From Streptomyces xylophagus (lineage in GTDB: Bacteria > Actinomycetota > Actinomycetes > Streptomycetales > Streptomycetaceae): 64,000 nucleotides of DNA. The notes below the pieces were generated by a model. That model searched no databases, was not told the origin of the DNA, and saw only the letters and a list, made by a program, of their open reading frames with translations. Shown here one piece after another: positions 50,340 to 58,737 of the stretch; within the stretch, counting starts at the first letter, position 1; each line of letters begins with the position of its first letter. The DNA is taken from the NCBI RefSeq assembly GCF_000716435.1, contig NZ_JNWO01000006.1, positions 248,001 to 312,000 on the forward strand, in the 5' to 3' direction. The translations under genes were made by a program, and so were the position numbers.

Positions 50340-51229
50340 TACGATGCCCATGGTCCCGCCGTTTCTGCCGTGTCGGTCTTCGTCACTGCCGTCGCCGTCC
50401 GCCTGCGGTGCAGCCGGCCGGCGAACGCCCGCAGCCGGTCGAGGTCCGCGGCGAGGTGCTCGGTGTCACCGCCGCGATGGTCGTTCTCCAGGACGAGGGC
50501 CCGCGGCTCCGGCGTGTGCTCGGCCACCGCGTCGAGGGTGACGCCGACCCTGCCGTCACCGTCCCCGAGCAGGGGCGTGCCGTCGGCGCCGGCCGGACCG
50601 TCCTTGACGTGGATCTGGTCGGCCAGATGCGGGGCGGTCGCGGCCACCAGAGCCACGGTGTCCACGCCCGCCTCCCGCGGGTTGTAGGTGTCGAGCAGCA
50701 GCCGGAAGGCGGGCGAGGCGACCTCCTCGGCGAGCCGCAGTGCCGCCCCCGGCGCGAGGATGTTCTCGCTGGCCAGCAACAGCCCCCGGGCCTCGGCCAG
50801 TTCGGCGGCGGCGCCCAACACCTGTGCCGTGCGCCGCAGTTCGGCCTCGCCGGTGATCGCGCTGCGCCGGAAACTCGGTACGAAGACGAGCGGTGCCCCG
50901 AGTTCACCGGCCGCGTCGAGGAGCCGTAGCAGGATCTCGCGGACCTGGTCGGCGTCGCGTGTGCCCTCGGGGGCGGTGAGCCCGATGTCGTTGAGGACGT
51001 TGCCCGCGATACCGAGGGGTACGACTCCGGCGGCGCGGGCGGTACGGGCCAGCCGGGTCAGATGTCCCGGCGCGTCCAGCCAGGGGCCGCGCCCGGGGCC
51101 GCCGAGGTCGAACTGCAGCCCCTGGACGCCGTGTTGAGCGGCCACCGCCACGGCCGCCCCGGCGCGCTCGGGCAGCCGCCAGTCGGCGAGAGCGGTCAGC
51201 GGCACGGCCGTCGTCCACTCCAGGCTCAT
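50339..51229 (-). CDS. TIM-barrel sugar phosphate isomerase/epimerase (AcbO-like candidate)
   Basis: This 296-residue AP-endonuclease-2-like barrel has metal-site segments LASENILAPG, LLLDTYNPREAG, DQIHVKDG and LVLENDHRGG. In acarbose biosynthesis a protein of this type (AcbO) epimerises 2-epi-5-epi-valiolone 7-phosphate at C2; its place directly after a kinase-dehydrogenase and before a phosphatase fits the same step. ATG 51229 overlaps the stop of the fused gene. Function by fold and context. Confidence 0.82.
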   Translation of the reverse strand: MSLEWTTAVPLTALADWRLPERAGAAVAVAAQHGVQGLQFDLGGPGRGPWLDAPGHLTRLARTARAAGVVPLGIAGNVLNDIGLTAPEGTRDADQVREILLRLLDAAGELGAPLVFVPSFRRSAITGEAELRRTAQVLGAAAELAEARGLLLASENILAPGAALRLAEEVASPAFRLLLDTYNPREAGVDTVALVAATAPHLADQIHVKDGPAGADGTPLLGDGDGRVGVTLDAVAEHTPEPRALVLENDHRGGDTEHLAADLDRLRAFAGRLHRRRTATAVTKTDTAETAGPWAS

Positions 51230-53607
51230 GACGGTTCGCCGATCCGTACCGCCAGCTTGACCAGCCGGCGCCCGGAGACGACCCGGTCGGTGCTCTCGCC
51301 GAGCCGGGTCAGCACCGGCACCGCGCCGGGCAGATCCACCACGTGCGTCACCAGGTCCCGGTAGCGCTCGGGAGCGCGGCACAACTCCGCCGCCGCGTAC
51401 AGGAGATGCTCCCCCGCCACCCCCCGGTGCCCCAGCACCCGCACCTTGTGCCCGTCGTCCGTGCCCAGTTGGGCGACGTACGGCGGCTGCGGCAGCCCCG
51501 TGCGGTTCGCGGCCCGGATCCCGGCCAGGTCCACGCCGGGCAGCCGGGGACTGACGGCGGGCCGGGCCAGTCCGCCCACGAGGTCGATCACCGTGTCCCT
51601 GCCGCCGGCCGCGTCGAGCGCCGCCTCCAGACAGGCCAGGGTGGCCGGGGCCGGGGTGGCGACCAGCACCGCGAGCGGGCCGTCGCCGAGCAGCTCCGTG
51701 AGCGTGTCGGGGGTCAGATCGGCGAACCGCACCCGTTCGTCGGCGGCGTACGAGGCCTGTGCGCTCCACTCCAGGCCGCCGCGCGTGTGGTGGACGTGCA
51801 CGGTCCGCACCCCCGGCGAGTACCAGCGCCGGGCGGTGCGCACGGCGAGGTGGCCGACGGTGCCGTCACCGAACACCAGGAGGGTGCGGGGGCGGTGCTC
51901 GGCCAGCGCGAGCGCGGCATAGCGGACCACGGCGAGCGGTTCGACCAGCGCGCCGAGCACGCCCGGCGGGACCTCGGGCAGCGGCAGCACCAGGCCGGCG
52001 CGCACCGCCGAGGCGGGGATCAGGGCGCGCTCCTGCAACAGCCCGTCCACGTTGTGCCCCAGCAGGAACGAGGAGTCGGTGGGGTGCGTGGGGTTGACCA
52101 CCACGTGGGTGCCCGGGACCAGTTCGGGGTCCTGGACGCCGGGTCCGGCCGCCACGATCCTGGCCACGCCCTCGTGTCCCAGGACCGGCGCCCCGTCGTC
52201 GCGGATCCCGCGCAGCATCTGCAGATCGGTGCCGCACACCCCGGCGACCAGCGGCGCGAGCAGCAGCTCGCCCGGCCCGGGCTCGGGGGTACGGCGCGCG
52301 GAGAGGTGCAGCCCTTCCGCGTCCCGGACGACCGCGTGGTGCCTGGGGATACGCGGGGGTGGGGTTTTGGGGGCGGCGTGCGGGGTTCGGTGCGGGGTTC
52401 CGAGGCCGACGTGCACGGTCCCGTCCGGGGTGCCGGGGCCGGCGTCAGGGGATCCGAGGGCGGCGAGTACGGCCTCGTCCGGAGTGCCGGGGCCGGCGAG
52501 TACGGCCCCGGCCGGGGTCCCGAGGGCGGCGTGCACGACCCCGGCCGGGGTCCCGAGGCCGGCGTGCACGACCCCGTCCGGAGTGCCGAGGGCGGCGATC
52601 CCCGCGCCGATCAGGCCGTTGGCGTCGCCGGGGGCGCAGATCGTGATGCGGTCGGTCAGCCACTCCGGTGCGCGCTCACCCGTCAGATACAGGCCCTCGC
52701 GGCGGAAGTGCCGGTGCAGGGAGGCCTCGTAGTGCCGACCCAGGCCGGTCACCACGCCGCCGGTGAGGGCGAGTTCGTCCAGTTCGGGATCGAGGCACAG
52801 GGCGGTGCGCAGCACATCGGCGACGGGGGCCGTCGCCGCGTCGAGCAACTCGGCGGCCAGCGCGTCACCGGCGTCGAGCGCGCCGCCCAGCGCCGCCTCG
52901 AAGGAAGCGCCCGCGGCCATGCCCCGGCCCAGCCCGGAGGCCCGCCAGCGGTCGGCGGCGCGCTCCCGCAGCACGTCCGCCATCCGGCCGAGCCCGGGAC
53001 CGGAGGCGTACGACGCCACATGGCCCAGGCGGCCGCAGTCGCACGCCAACTCGACGGGCTCGCCCGCGAGTTCCGCGACCGCCGGCAGATGACCCACCTC
53101 GCCCTGGAGCCCGAGGGCGTCCGTGGCGATCGTCCCGCTGCGCAGGTCGACGGTGCGGCAGGCGATGCCCGAACTGACCGTCATCAGCAGCACCTTGCGA
53201 TGCTTGCGGCGCCACGGCGCGGACACGAAGTGCAGCAGCGCGGCGGTGACGTCGTTGACGACGTGCCACTCCACGTCGGGCCGCCGCGCGCGCAGCGCGC
53301 CCGGCAGGTCCAGCGGTGTCGTCTCGTCGCCGAACAGCGGCGCCGAGCCGTAGACCGTGCCGGTGCGCTGGTCGAGCGCCGCGCCGAAGGAGATGCCGGC
53401 CACCACCGAGGGGCCGGCGGGCACGGCGTCGCAGATCGTGCCGAGCAGCCGTGCCGTCAACTCCTCGACGGAGGCGCCGGGATGGCGCAGCCGGCTGGGC
53501 GAGGGCGTGTCGACGACCTCGCCCAGCCCCTCCCGGGGCGACCAGACGGCGTGCCGGACATGGGTGCCGCCGACGTCGAGGACGGCGATCGGGCCCGGGC
53601 CGCTCAC
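51226..53607 (-). CDS. Cyclitol kinase (ROK) fused to zinc alcohol dehydrogenase
   Basis: This 793-residue bifunctional protein has an N-terminal ROK kinase (DVGGTHVR 11-18, catalytic D119 in VVNDV, GEVGHLP, zinc motif CDCGRLGH 189-196 with His at the third Cys position), a linker of about 73 residues (339-412) made of 11-residue repeats such as LGTPAGVVHA, and a C-terminal medium-chain dehydrogenase (C458 in GVCGTD, LGHEG 476-480, VEP near 555, NAD motif GDGTVG 580-585). Structural-zinc cysteines are absent. The halves correspond to AcbM/ValC-type cyclitol kinases and AcbL/ValN-type reductases. GTG 53607 overlaps the synthase stop (GTGA). Confidence 0.9.
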   Translation of the reverse strand: MSGPGPIAVLDVGGTHVRHAVWSPREGLGEVVDTPSPSRLRHPGASVEELTARLLGTICDAVPAGPSVVAGISFGAALDQRTGTVYGSAPLFGDETTPLDLPGALRARRPDVEWHVVNDVTAALLHFVSAPWRRKHRKVLLMTVSSGIACRTVDLRSGTIATDALGLQGEVGHLPAVAELAGEPVELACDCGRLGHVASYASGPGLGRMADVLRERAADRWRASGLGRGMAAGASFEAALGGALDAGDALAAELLDAATAPVADVLRTALCLDPELDELALTGGVVTGLGRHYEASLHRHFRREGLYLTGERAPEWLTDRITICAPGDANGLIGAGIAALGTPDGVVHAGLGTPAGVVHAALGTPAGAVLAGPGTPDEAVLAALGSPDAGPGTPDGTVHVGLGTPHRTPHAAPKTPPPRIPRHHAVVRDAEGLHLSARRTPEPGPGELLLAPLVAGVCGTDLQMLRGIRDDGAPVLGHEGVARIVAAGPGVQDPELVPGTHVVVNPTHPTDSSFLLGHNVDGLLQERALIPASAVRAGLVLPLPEVPPGVLGALVEPLAVVRYAALALAEHRPRTLLVFGDGTVGHLAVRTARRWYSPGVRTVHVHHTRGGLEWSAQASYAADERVRFADLTPDTLTELLGDGPLAVLVATPAPATLACLEAALDAAGGRDTVIDLVGGLARPAVSPRLPGVDLAGIRAANRTGLPQPPYVAQLGTDDGHKVRVLGHRGVAGEHLLYAAAELCRAPERYRDLVTHVVDLPGAVPVLTRLGESTDRVVSGRRLVKLAVRIGEPS
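52372..52593 (-). repeat. 33-bp tandem repeats encoding the kinase-dehydrogenase linker
   Basis: About six to seven imperfect in-frame 33-bp units (core on the plus strand: GGCGTGCACGACCCC, then GTCCGGAGTGCCGAGG or variants) encode Ala/Gly/Pro/Val-rich 11-residue units. They begin exactly where a free-standing ROK kinase would end (IGAGIAALG), as if the kinase 3' end had been repeatedly duplicated. Confidence 0.85.
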
Positions 53608-54815
53608 TGCTCCGGCCCGTTGGTCCGGTCCGTGTAGGCGTGTACGAAGTCCAGCGCGCGGGCGAGTTCGGCCGCGGTGACGTCGTTGACGAACACGCAG
53701 GAGCCGATGCCCTCGGTCAGCGGCAGCCGTTGCAGACCGTCCCGGTGCTTGACCGCGTCGGCGAGGCCCACCTGGAGCAGTTCCGGGGTGAACACCGGGT
53801 GCGTCAGCGGGAGTCCGGCGGCGGCGATCAGGGCGAGCGCCCGGTGCGCCTCGGGCACGGCCAGGTACTCGCGGCCCGCCGCGAGGGCCACGCACACCGC
53901 CATGTCCACGGCGACGGCCTCGCCGTGCAGCAGCGGCGGGTCGGCGCGGAGTTCCAGCGAGGGGCTGAAGGTGTGGCCGTAGTCCACCGACCGCTCCAAC
54001 ACGCTTTCCCACAGGTTGGGTTCGAGCTCGTCGAGCATGCCCGCGATGGCCCGGGAGACCACCTCGCTCATGTCCGCGCCGCAGTCCGCGAGCGAGTCGC
54101 TGGAGATCTGCGTGACGGTCTCCTCCAGGAGCGTGAACAGGTCCTTGTCCTTGATGAGCGCCATCTTGATGATCTCGGCCAGTCCGTTGGCGATGTGCCG
54201 GGCCGGTACGGTCCGCAGGAACTCCGGGTCGATCAGGGTGACTTCGGGTGCGAAGTAGGTGCCGAGCCGGTTCTTGTGGGTGCCGTGGTTGACGCCGGTC
54301 TTCACACCGACGCCCGCGTCCACCTGGCCGACGAGGGTGGTGGGCACGCGTACGTAGGGGGCACCGCGGCGGTAGAGGCTGGCCGCCATCCCCACCACGT
54401 CCATCAGGACACCGCCGCCCACCACGACCACGCGCTCGGTGCGGCGCAGGATGCCCATCTCGGTCATGGCCCGGGTCACGTCCACGACCTGCTCCAGGGC
54501 CTTGGTCTCCTCGTCGCCGGGCATCACCAGCCAGGTCGCGTCGGTCTGCCAGGCCGTGAAGTAGGCGCGCAGCGCACCGCCGTAGAGCTCGTCCACGACC
54601 CGGTCGACCACCACGAGGGCGCGCACGCCACCGCGGCCGTCCGCCCCCACGGCCTTGGCGAGCGCCGGGTTGGCCGGGCTGAGCAGTCCCCGGGTCAGGG
54701 ACACTTCGTACCCGACCGGCTGCTGTGCCTGGACGTACCAGGTCAGCCCCGGCGGGCGGGGTATGTCGAAGGCGGTCGTCAGGCGCGACGAACGGGCCGC
54801 CGTGGTCTCGCTCAT
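53604..54815 (-). CDS. 2-epi-5-epi-valiolone synthase (sedoheptulose 7-phosphate cyclase)
   Basis: This 403-residue enzyme cyclises sedoheptulose 7-phosphate to 2-epi-5-epi-valiolone, the first step to C7-cyclitols. It has the dehydroquinate-synthase fold: NAD motif GGGVLMDVVG (133-142), VPTTLVGQVDAGVGVKTGVN, HGTHKNRLGTYF (the pattern distinguishing EEVS from dehydroquinate synthases), and metal ligands E214, H281 (GHTFSPSLE) and H297 (LLHGEAVAVD). ATG 54815 begins the gene; the 859 bp upstream is repeat-filled. Its stop overlaps the kinase-dehydrogenase start. Relatives: AcbC, ValA, CetA, SalQ. Confidence 0.95.
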   Translation of the reverse strand: MSETTAARSSRLTTAFDIPRPPGLTWYVQAQQPVGYEVSLTRGLLSPANPALAKAVGADGRGGVRALVVVDRVVDELYGGALRAYFTAWQTDATWLVMPGDEETKALEQVVDVTRAMTEMGILRRTERVVVVGGGVLMDVVGMAASLYRRGAPYVRVPTTLVGQVDAGVGVKTGVNHGTHKNRLGTYFAPEVTLIDPEFLRTVPARHIANGLAEIIKMALIKDKDLFTLLEETVTQISSDSLADCGADMSEVVSRAIAGMLDELEPNLWESVLERSVDYGHTFSPSLELRADPPLLHGEAVAVDMAVCVALAAGREYLAVPEAHRALALIAAAGLPLTHPVFTPELLQVGLADAVKHRDGLQRLPLTEGIGSCVFVNDVTAAELARALDFVHAYTDRTNGPEQ

Positions 54816-55000
54816 GTGAGGATCTCTCCCTCTGCGTGGATCGGCGTCGATGAGGCGTCGGTAGGGCGTCGTGAGGGGGGCCGGTGCGGGTGGCCCGGGG
54901 TGCCGGGCTGGTGGGGGGCGCGGTGGTCGGGTGGGGTGTTCCCGGGGCGGGTGACGGGGGGCTTGTGCGGAGGTGTGTCTCGGGGCGGGTGCGGGTGGGG

Positions 55001-55200
55001 CTGTTCGGGGGTGTGTTCCGTAACTGGGAGCAGGTGGTGCTCTGTTCGGGGTGTGCTCCGCAACCGGGCGTAGGTGGAGGTCTGTTCGGGGGTGTGCTCC
55101 GCAACTGGGCGCAGACGGTGCTCTGTTCGGGGTGTGTTCCACAACCGGGCGTGGGCGGAGGTCTGTTCGGGGTGTGCTCCGCAACTGGGCTTGTGCGGGG
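55001..55200. repeat. 40/41-bp tandem repeat, about five copies
   Basis: Units start CTGTTCGGGG and continue GTGTGCTCCGCAACTGGG, at about 55001, 55042, 55082, 55123 and 55163. Copies alternate between two subtypes in the second half (GCAGGTGGTGCT-like and GTAGGTGGAGGT-like), suggesting a higher-order 81-bp unit. Confidence 0.85.
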
Positions 55201-55516
55201 CCTCAGTTCGGGGGCGTGCCCCGCCGGCGTCGGGCCGGGGGTGGCCCGGCGCCGACGCCGACGGGGTGAGGCCGGCGGGGGTGTCCCGCCGTGCGGGGAG
55301 CCGACGGGAGGGTGTCCCGTCGGGCAGGGGTTGGCGGGGGTGTCCCGCGGGGCAGGTGGTTGGTCGGTGGCCGTCGGCCAGGCGGGGTGTTCCGCCGGGC
55401 GACCTCGGCCGGGTGTTCCGCCAAGGGGTGGCGGGAGGGTGTCCCGCCAGGCGGTGCTCGGTCGGAGCGGCCTGCTGGGCTGTGCCAGGCGGTGTCCGAT
55501 CGGAGCCGGCCCGCCG

Positions 55517-55660
55517 GGCACTGTCCGGTATCCGGTCGGAGGTTGCCTGCTTGGCACTGTCCGGTATCCGGTCGGAGGTTGCCTGCTTGGCACTGCCCGG
55601 TATCCGGTCGGAGGTTGCCCGCTTGGCACTGCCCGGTGTTCGGCCGGAGGTGTCCCGCCG
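55517..55660. repeat. 36-bp tandem repeat, four copies
   Basis: Units begin GGCACTG(T/C)CCGGTAT at 55517, 55553, 55589 and 55625; the first three are nearly identical and the last diverges. The array ends 14 bp before the aldo/keto reductase stop codon. Confidence 0.9.
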
Positions 55661-55674
55661 GGGCCGTTCGTGGC

Positions 55675-56625
55675 TCAGGCCTCCGGGGCGCCCAGCGGCT
55701 CGGGCAGGGCGTCCAGTTCGGCTACGTCCTGGGCGGTGAGGTCGAGGTCGGCGCCGCCGGCGTTCTGGGTGAGGTAGCGCTCGGTCTTGGTGCCGGGGAT
55801 CGGGACGACGTAGTCGCCCTTGGTCAGGAGCCAGGCCAGGGCGACCTGTGCCGTGGTGGCCTCGTGGCGGGCGGCCACCGTCGCCACCGCGTCCACGATC
55901 GCCTTGTTGTGCGCGAACGCCTCCTCGGTGAACCGCGGCTGCGTGCTGCGCCAGTCGTCCTTGGGCAGGTCGCCGGGGCGGGCGAAGGCGCCGGTGAGCA
56001 GGCCGCGGCCGAGCGGTGAGAACGGGAGGAAGGCGATGCCCTTCTCCACGGTGTACGGCAGGACGTCCGCGAAGGCGTCCCGGGTGAACAGGGAGGCCTC
56101 GGACTCCACCGCGGCCACCTCGTGCACCGACTCCGCCGCACGCACCTGCTCCAGGCTCACCGCCGACAGACCGAGCGCGCGGATCTTGCCCGCCTTGACC
56201 TGCTCCGCGAGCGCGCCCCAGCTCTCCTCCAGGGGGACCGTCGGGTCCACCCGGTGCAGGAAGTACAGGTCGATGTGGTCCACGCCGAGCCGCTGCAGGC
56301 TCGCGTCCACGGCGCCCGACAGGTACTCGGGGCGCCCGTTGAGGCCCAAGCCGTTCTCGTCGACGACCAGGCCGCCCTTGGTGGACAGCACGACCTCGTC
56401 GCGGCGGCCCTTCAGCGCGCGGCCGACGAGCTCCTCGTTGGTGAACGGGCCGTACACGTCGGCGGTGTCGATGAGGTTGACGCCGAGGTCCAGGGCGCGG
56501 TGGACGACCTTGACCGAGGCGTCGTCGTCCCAGCCGTGGGGGTCGTAGCCGAAGGACATGCCCATGGTGCCGAGGCCCACGCGGCCTACGACGGGACCGT
56601 TCTTGCCCAGGGTGGTGGTACGCAT
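55675..56625 (-). CDS. Aldo/keto reductase
   Basis: This 316-residue NADPH-dependent oxidoreductase has the catalytic tetrad D53, Y58, K83 and H124 (LIDTADVYGPF, STKGG, YFLHRVDP) and the cofactor motif PIPGTKTERYL. It is of the AKR13/YakC-like type and would reduce or oxidise a carbonyl on the cyclitol. ATG 56625. It lies 90 bp after the flavin oxidase gene and is separated from the synthase by the repeat region. Confidence 0.92.
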   Translation of the reverse strand: MRTTTLGKNGPVVGRVGLGTMGMSFGYDPHGWDDDASVKVVHRALDLGVNLIDTADVYGPFTNEELVGRALKGRRDEVVLSTKGGLVVDENGLGLNGRPEYLSGAVDASLQRLGVDHIDLYFLHRVDPTVPLEESWGALAEQVKAGKIRALGLSAVSLEQVRAAESVHEVAAVESEASLFTRDAFADVLPYTVEKGIAFLPFSPLGRGLLTGAFARPGDLPKDDWRSTQPRFTEEAFAHNKAIVDAVATVAARHEATTAQVALAWLLTKGDYVVPIPGTKTERYLTQNAGGADLDLTAQDVAELDALPEPLGAPEA

Positions 56626-56715
56626 CGTGTGACAACTCCAGTTTCTCGTGCGGGTGTTGGGGGTGCTGGGGGTGTTGTGGTGCGGGTGCGGGAAAAGAGT
56701 CATGCGGGAAAGGGG

Positions 56716-58401
56716 TCAGGGGAGGCGTATCGACTGCCTGTGCCGGAACACGTCACCGGGGTCCCACGCGGCCTTGACCTGCTGCAGACGCGCGTAGTTC
56801 TGCTTCCAGTACAGGTCGTGCCAGGGCACCGACGAGGTGTTGAACGCCGGGTCGGACAGGTCGCCGTCGGGGTAGTTGATGTAGCAGCCGTCGGTCACGT
56901 CGCCCGGCACCGGTACTCCGCCGGTGTCGCCGTAGACCGCGCCGAAGGCCTCGCGGATCCAGCCGACGTTCTTCGCGTCGTCGGCCTTGTCGTACCAACG
57001 GCTCTCGAAGTTCGCCTTCATGATCGCGTCGCGCTGGGCGACCGCGGTCGCCGTGGACGACACGCTCGAGATACGGCCGCCCGACGCGGACAGCACGATG
57101 CCGGTCATGGTGCTCGGCCCGTCCGTGCTGGTGAGGTGCGCGTACATGGCGTCGATCTGCCGCTGCGGCGTACGCGCCCGCAGATGCGCGGACTTGTGGC
57201 AGCCGCGGGTCGTGGGGTCGAGCTGGGTCGGGGAGATCGCGCCGATGTACTTGGTACCGCGCAGCCAGGGCAGCAGCCGGGTGCTGGTGTACTGCGAGTC
57301 GAGGACACCGTCGTGCCGGACGGTCGCGGAGTGCAGACCGAGCGCCTGGTCGAGGCCGGCCAGGAAGTCGGAGAGCACGCTCGGCGCGTCAGGCAGCGAA
57401 CCGTCGAGCTGGACCACCGCGCCCATCGACCCGCTGTCGCGGTGGTTCAGCATCAGCCAGGAGTAGAGCGAACCGGCCGTGGTGCCAGGGGTGTTGTGCT
57501 CCTCGAACCAGGTGCCCCAGTAGTCGACCAGACGGCCGAAACCGTCCTCGGTGACCTTCTCCCAGGGCCAGCCCGCGAGCGTGAGGAAGATCTTGGAGGG
57601 CGCCTTCGGCAGCAGCGCGCCCGGCTCGCCGGTGGACCCGGGCGTGCGGAACCAGAACGCCGTGACCACGCCGAAGCTGCCGCCGCCTCCGCCGGTGTGC
57701 GCCCAGAACAGGTCGCGCAGCGCCGCGTCGGAGGAGTCACGGGCGGCCACGACGGCGCGCGCGGTGCCGGCCGCGTCCACCACGACGACCTCGACCGCGT
57801 GGAGATGGTCGACCGTCAGCCCGTACTGGCGCGAGAGGTTGCCGTAGCCGCCGCCGGTGACATGGCCGCCGACGCCCACGCTGTGGCAGATACCGCCCGG
57901 GATCGTGACGCCCCAGCCCTCGTACAGGGCCTCGTAGACGTCCAGCAGGGTGGCGCCGGCGCCGACCTTGAAGGCGTTCATCGAGGTGTCGAACGTGACC
58001 GCGTTCAGCAGCCCCATGTTGATGTTGATCTGGATGTCCGCGTTGAACACGAAGTCCTCGAAGCAGTGCCCGCCGCCGCACACGGACAGCCGCTTGCCCG
58101 CGGTGACCGCCTCCTGCACGGCGGCGACCACCTCGGCGGTGCTGCGGGGCAGCACGACCTTGTCCGGACTCGACGTCCACCGCTGGTTGTTGCCCGATAT
58201 CAGGTCGGGGTAGCGGGCGTCGGCCGGAGTCACCGCGACTCCCGCCGAGGCGTCCGCGGCCCGCGCGGTCTTATGCGCCCGACCGGTCCCTACGGCGGCC
58301 CGGGCGGCCGGTGCCGTCGCCAGCCCGCCGCCGGTCGCGGCCGTGAACGCGATGCCGGAGCCCAGTCCCACGAACCGGCGTCTTTTCAACTCACCCATCA
58401 T
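56716..58401 (-). CDS. Tat-exported bicovalent FAD oxidase (berberine-bridge-like)
   Basis: This 561-residue protein has a Tat-type signal (KRRRFVGLGSG then a hydrophobic Ala/Gly stretch), an FAD-binding PCMH domain with the His attachment site (CGGGHCFEDF) and the Cys attachment site (GGICHSVGVGGHVTGGGYG), and the C-terminal BBE motif (NYARLQQVKAAWDPGDVF, RHRQS). Such enzymes (for example AknOx, glucooligosaccharide oxidase) oxidise alcohols with O2, often as the last pathway step outside the membrane. Two ATGs (58401, 58398) are adjacent; GAGGAAACGGGGG precedes them. First gene of the minus-strand operon. Confidence 0.9.
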   Translation of the reverse strand: MMGELKRRRFVGLGSGIAFTAATGGGLATAPAARAAVGTGRAHKTARAADASAGVAVTPADARYPDLISGNNQRWTSSPDKVVLPRSTAEVVAAVQEAVTAGKRLSVCGGGHCFEDFVFNADIQININMGLLNAVTFDTSMNAFKVGAGATLLDVYEALYEGWGVTIPGGICHSVGVGGHVTGGGYGNLSRQYGLTVDHLHAVEVVVVDAAGTARAVVAARDSSDAALRDLFWAHTGGGGGSFGVVTAFWFRTPGSTGEPGALLPKAPSKIFLTLAGWPWEKVTEDGFGRLVDYWGTWFEEHNTPGTTAGSLYSWLMLNHRDSGSMGAVVQLDGSLPDAPSVLSDFLAGLDQALGLHSATVRHDGVLDSQYTSTRLLPWLRGTKYIGAISPTQLDPTTRGCHKSAHLRARTPQRQIDAMYAHLTSTDGPSTMTGIVLSASGGRISSVSSTATAVAQRDAIMKANFESRWYDKADDAKNVGWIREAFGAVYGDTGGVPVPGDVTDGCYINYPDGDLSDPAFNTSSVPWHDLYWKQNYARLQQVKAAWDPGDVFRHRQSIRLP

Positions 58402-58737
58402 GACCCCCGTTTCCTCGGAAAACGCGCAGAGCAATACATGGAACAAGGCAGTGGAAAGAAAGCAGAAAGAAGTAAAGAGAGGCGGAGAGAAGCAGAAGGA
58501 GGTGGAGGGGAATTCGTGGAATTCCCCGCGGCGGACTCCATTCGGCGGACTCCATCTCAACAGCATCCGCGCGCCGGACGCCAACCCGGAGATCCCACTT
58601 CGGCATGTCCGCCGACTTCCTGAACTCGCCCTTGCCGCAGCCCACTTCAGGCCCGAAGGTCCAGGCAGGACCCGGGTACCGGACCCGGCCCCCGACGTGT
58701 CCGCGCCACCGCGGACCGCGCCCGAACGGAGCGAACC
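58402..58737. other. Divergent control region of the cyclitol cluster
   Basis: This 336-bp gap separates the two divergent arms of the cluster. It contains a purine-rich plus-strand tract (about 58440-58510), TTTCCTCGGAAA near the flavin-oxidase start, a perfect 9-bp inverted repeat (58507-58527), and a direct repeat GGCGGACTCCAT (two copies, 58529-58554). The base composition is clearly less GC-rich than the surrounding genes. Confidence 0.65.
58507..58527. promoter_or_regulatory. Candidate operator palindrome
   Basis: GGGGAATTC-GTG-GAATTCCCC is a perfect 9-bp inverted repeat with a 3-base spacer, centrally placed in the divergent promoter region of the cyclitol genes. It is a plausible regulator site; the TetR-type protein at 43053 is one candidate binder. 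No regulator-specific consensus is claimed. Confidence 0.55.

Larger units (their letters stand above)
54816..55674. other. Repeat-filled 859-bp intergenic region
   Basis: Between the aldo/keto reductase stop and the synthase start there is no gene with recognisable protein. The plus strand is strongly G-rich. It contains a 40/41-bp repeat array (55001-55200), an intermediate zone with many GGTGTCCCGCC-like words (55270-55460) and a 36-bp array (55517-55660). Frames are open in several phases because unit lengths are multiples of three or lack stops, not because of coding constraint. Confidence 0.75.

Noticed and set aside
53608..55629. Upstream extension of the kinase-dehydrogenase frame with SRQPPTGYRTVP repeats
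   Set aside because: It overlaps the EEVS gene out of phase and the 36-bp and 40-bp repeats; the GTG at 53607 overlapping the EEVS stop gives the proper ROK N-terminus.
55001..55660. CRISPR-like repeats
   Set aside because: Units are contiguous, G-rich and diverged, with no unique spacers, no dyad in the repeat and no cas genes; they are minisatellites.
54884..55777. Gly/Val/Cys-rich plus-strand frames such as FGGVLRNWAQTVLCSGC
   Set aside because: They exist in more than one phase over the repeat arrays because unit lengths keep frames open; no ribosome site or family match.
56122..58623. Plus-strand frame of 833 codons opposite the flavin oxidase
   Set aside because: Antisense to a gene with strong BBE motifs; no recognisable protein.
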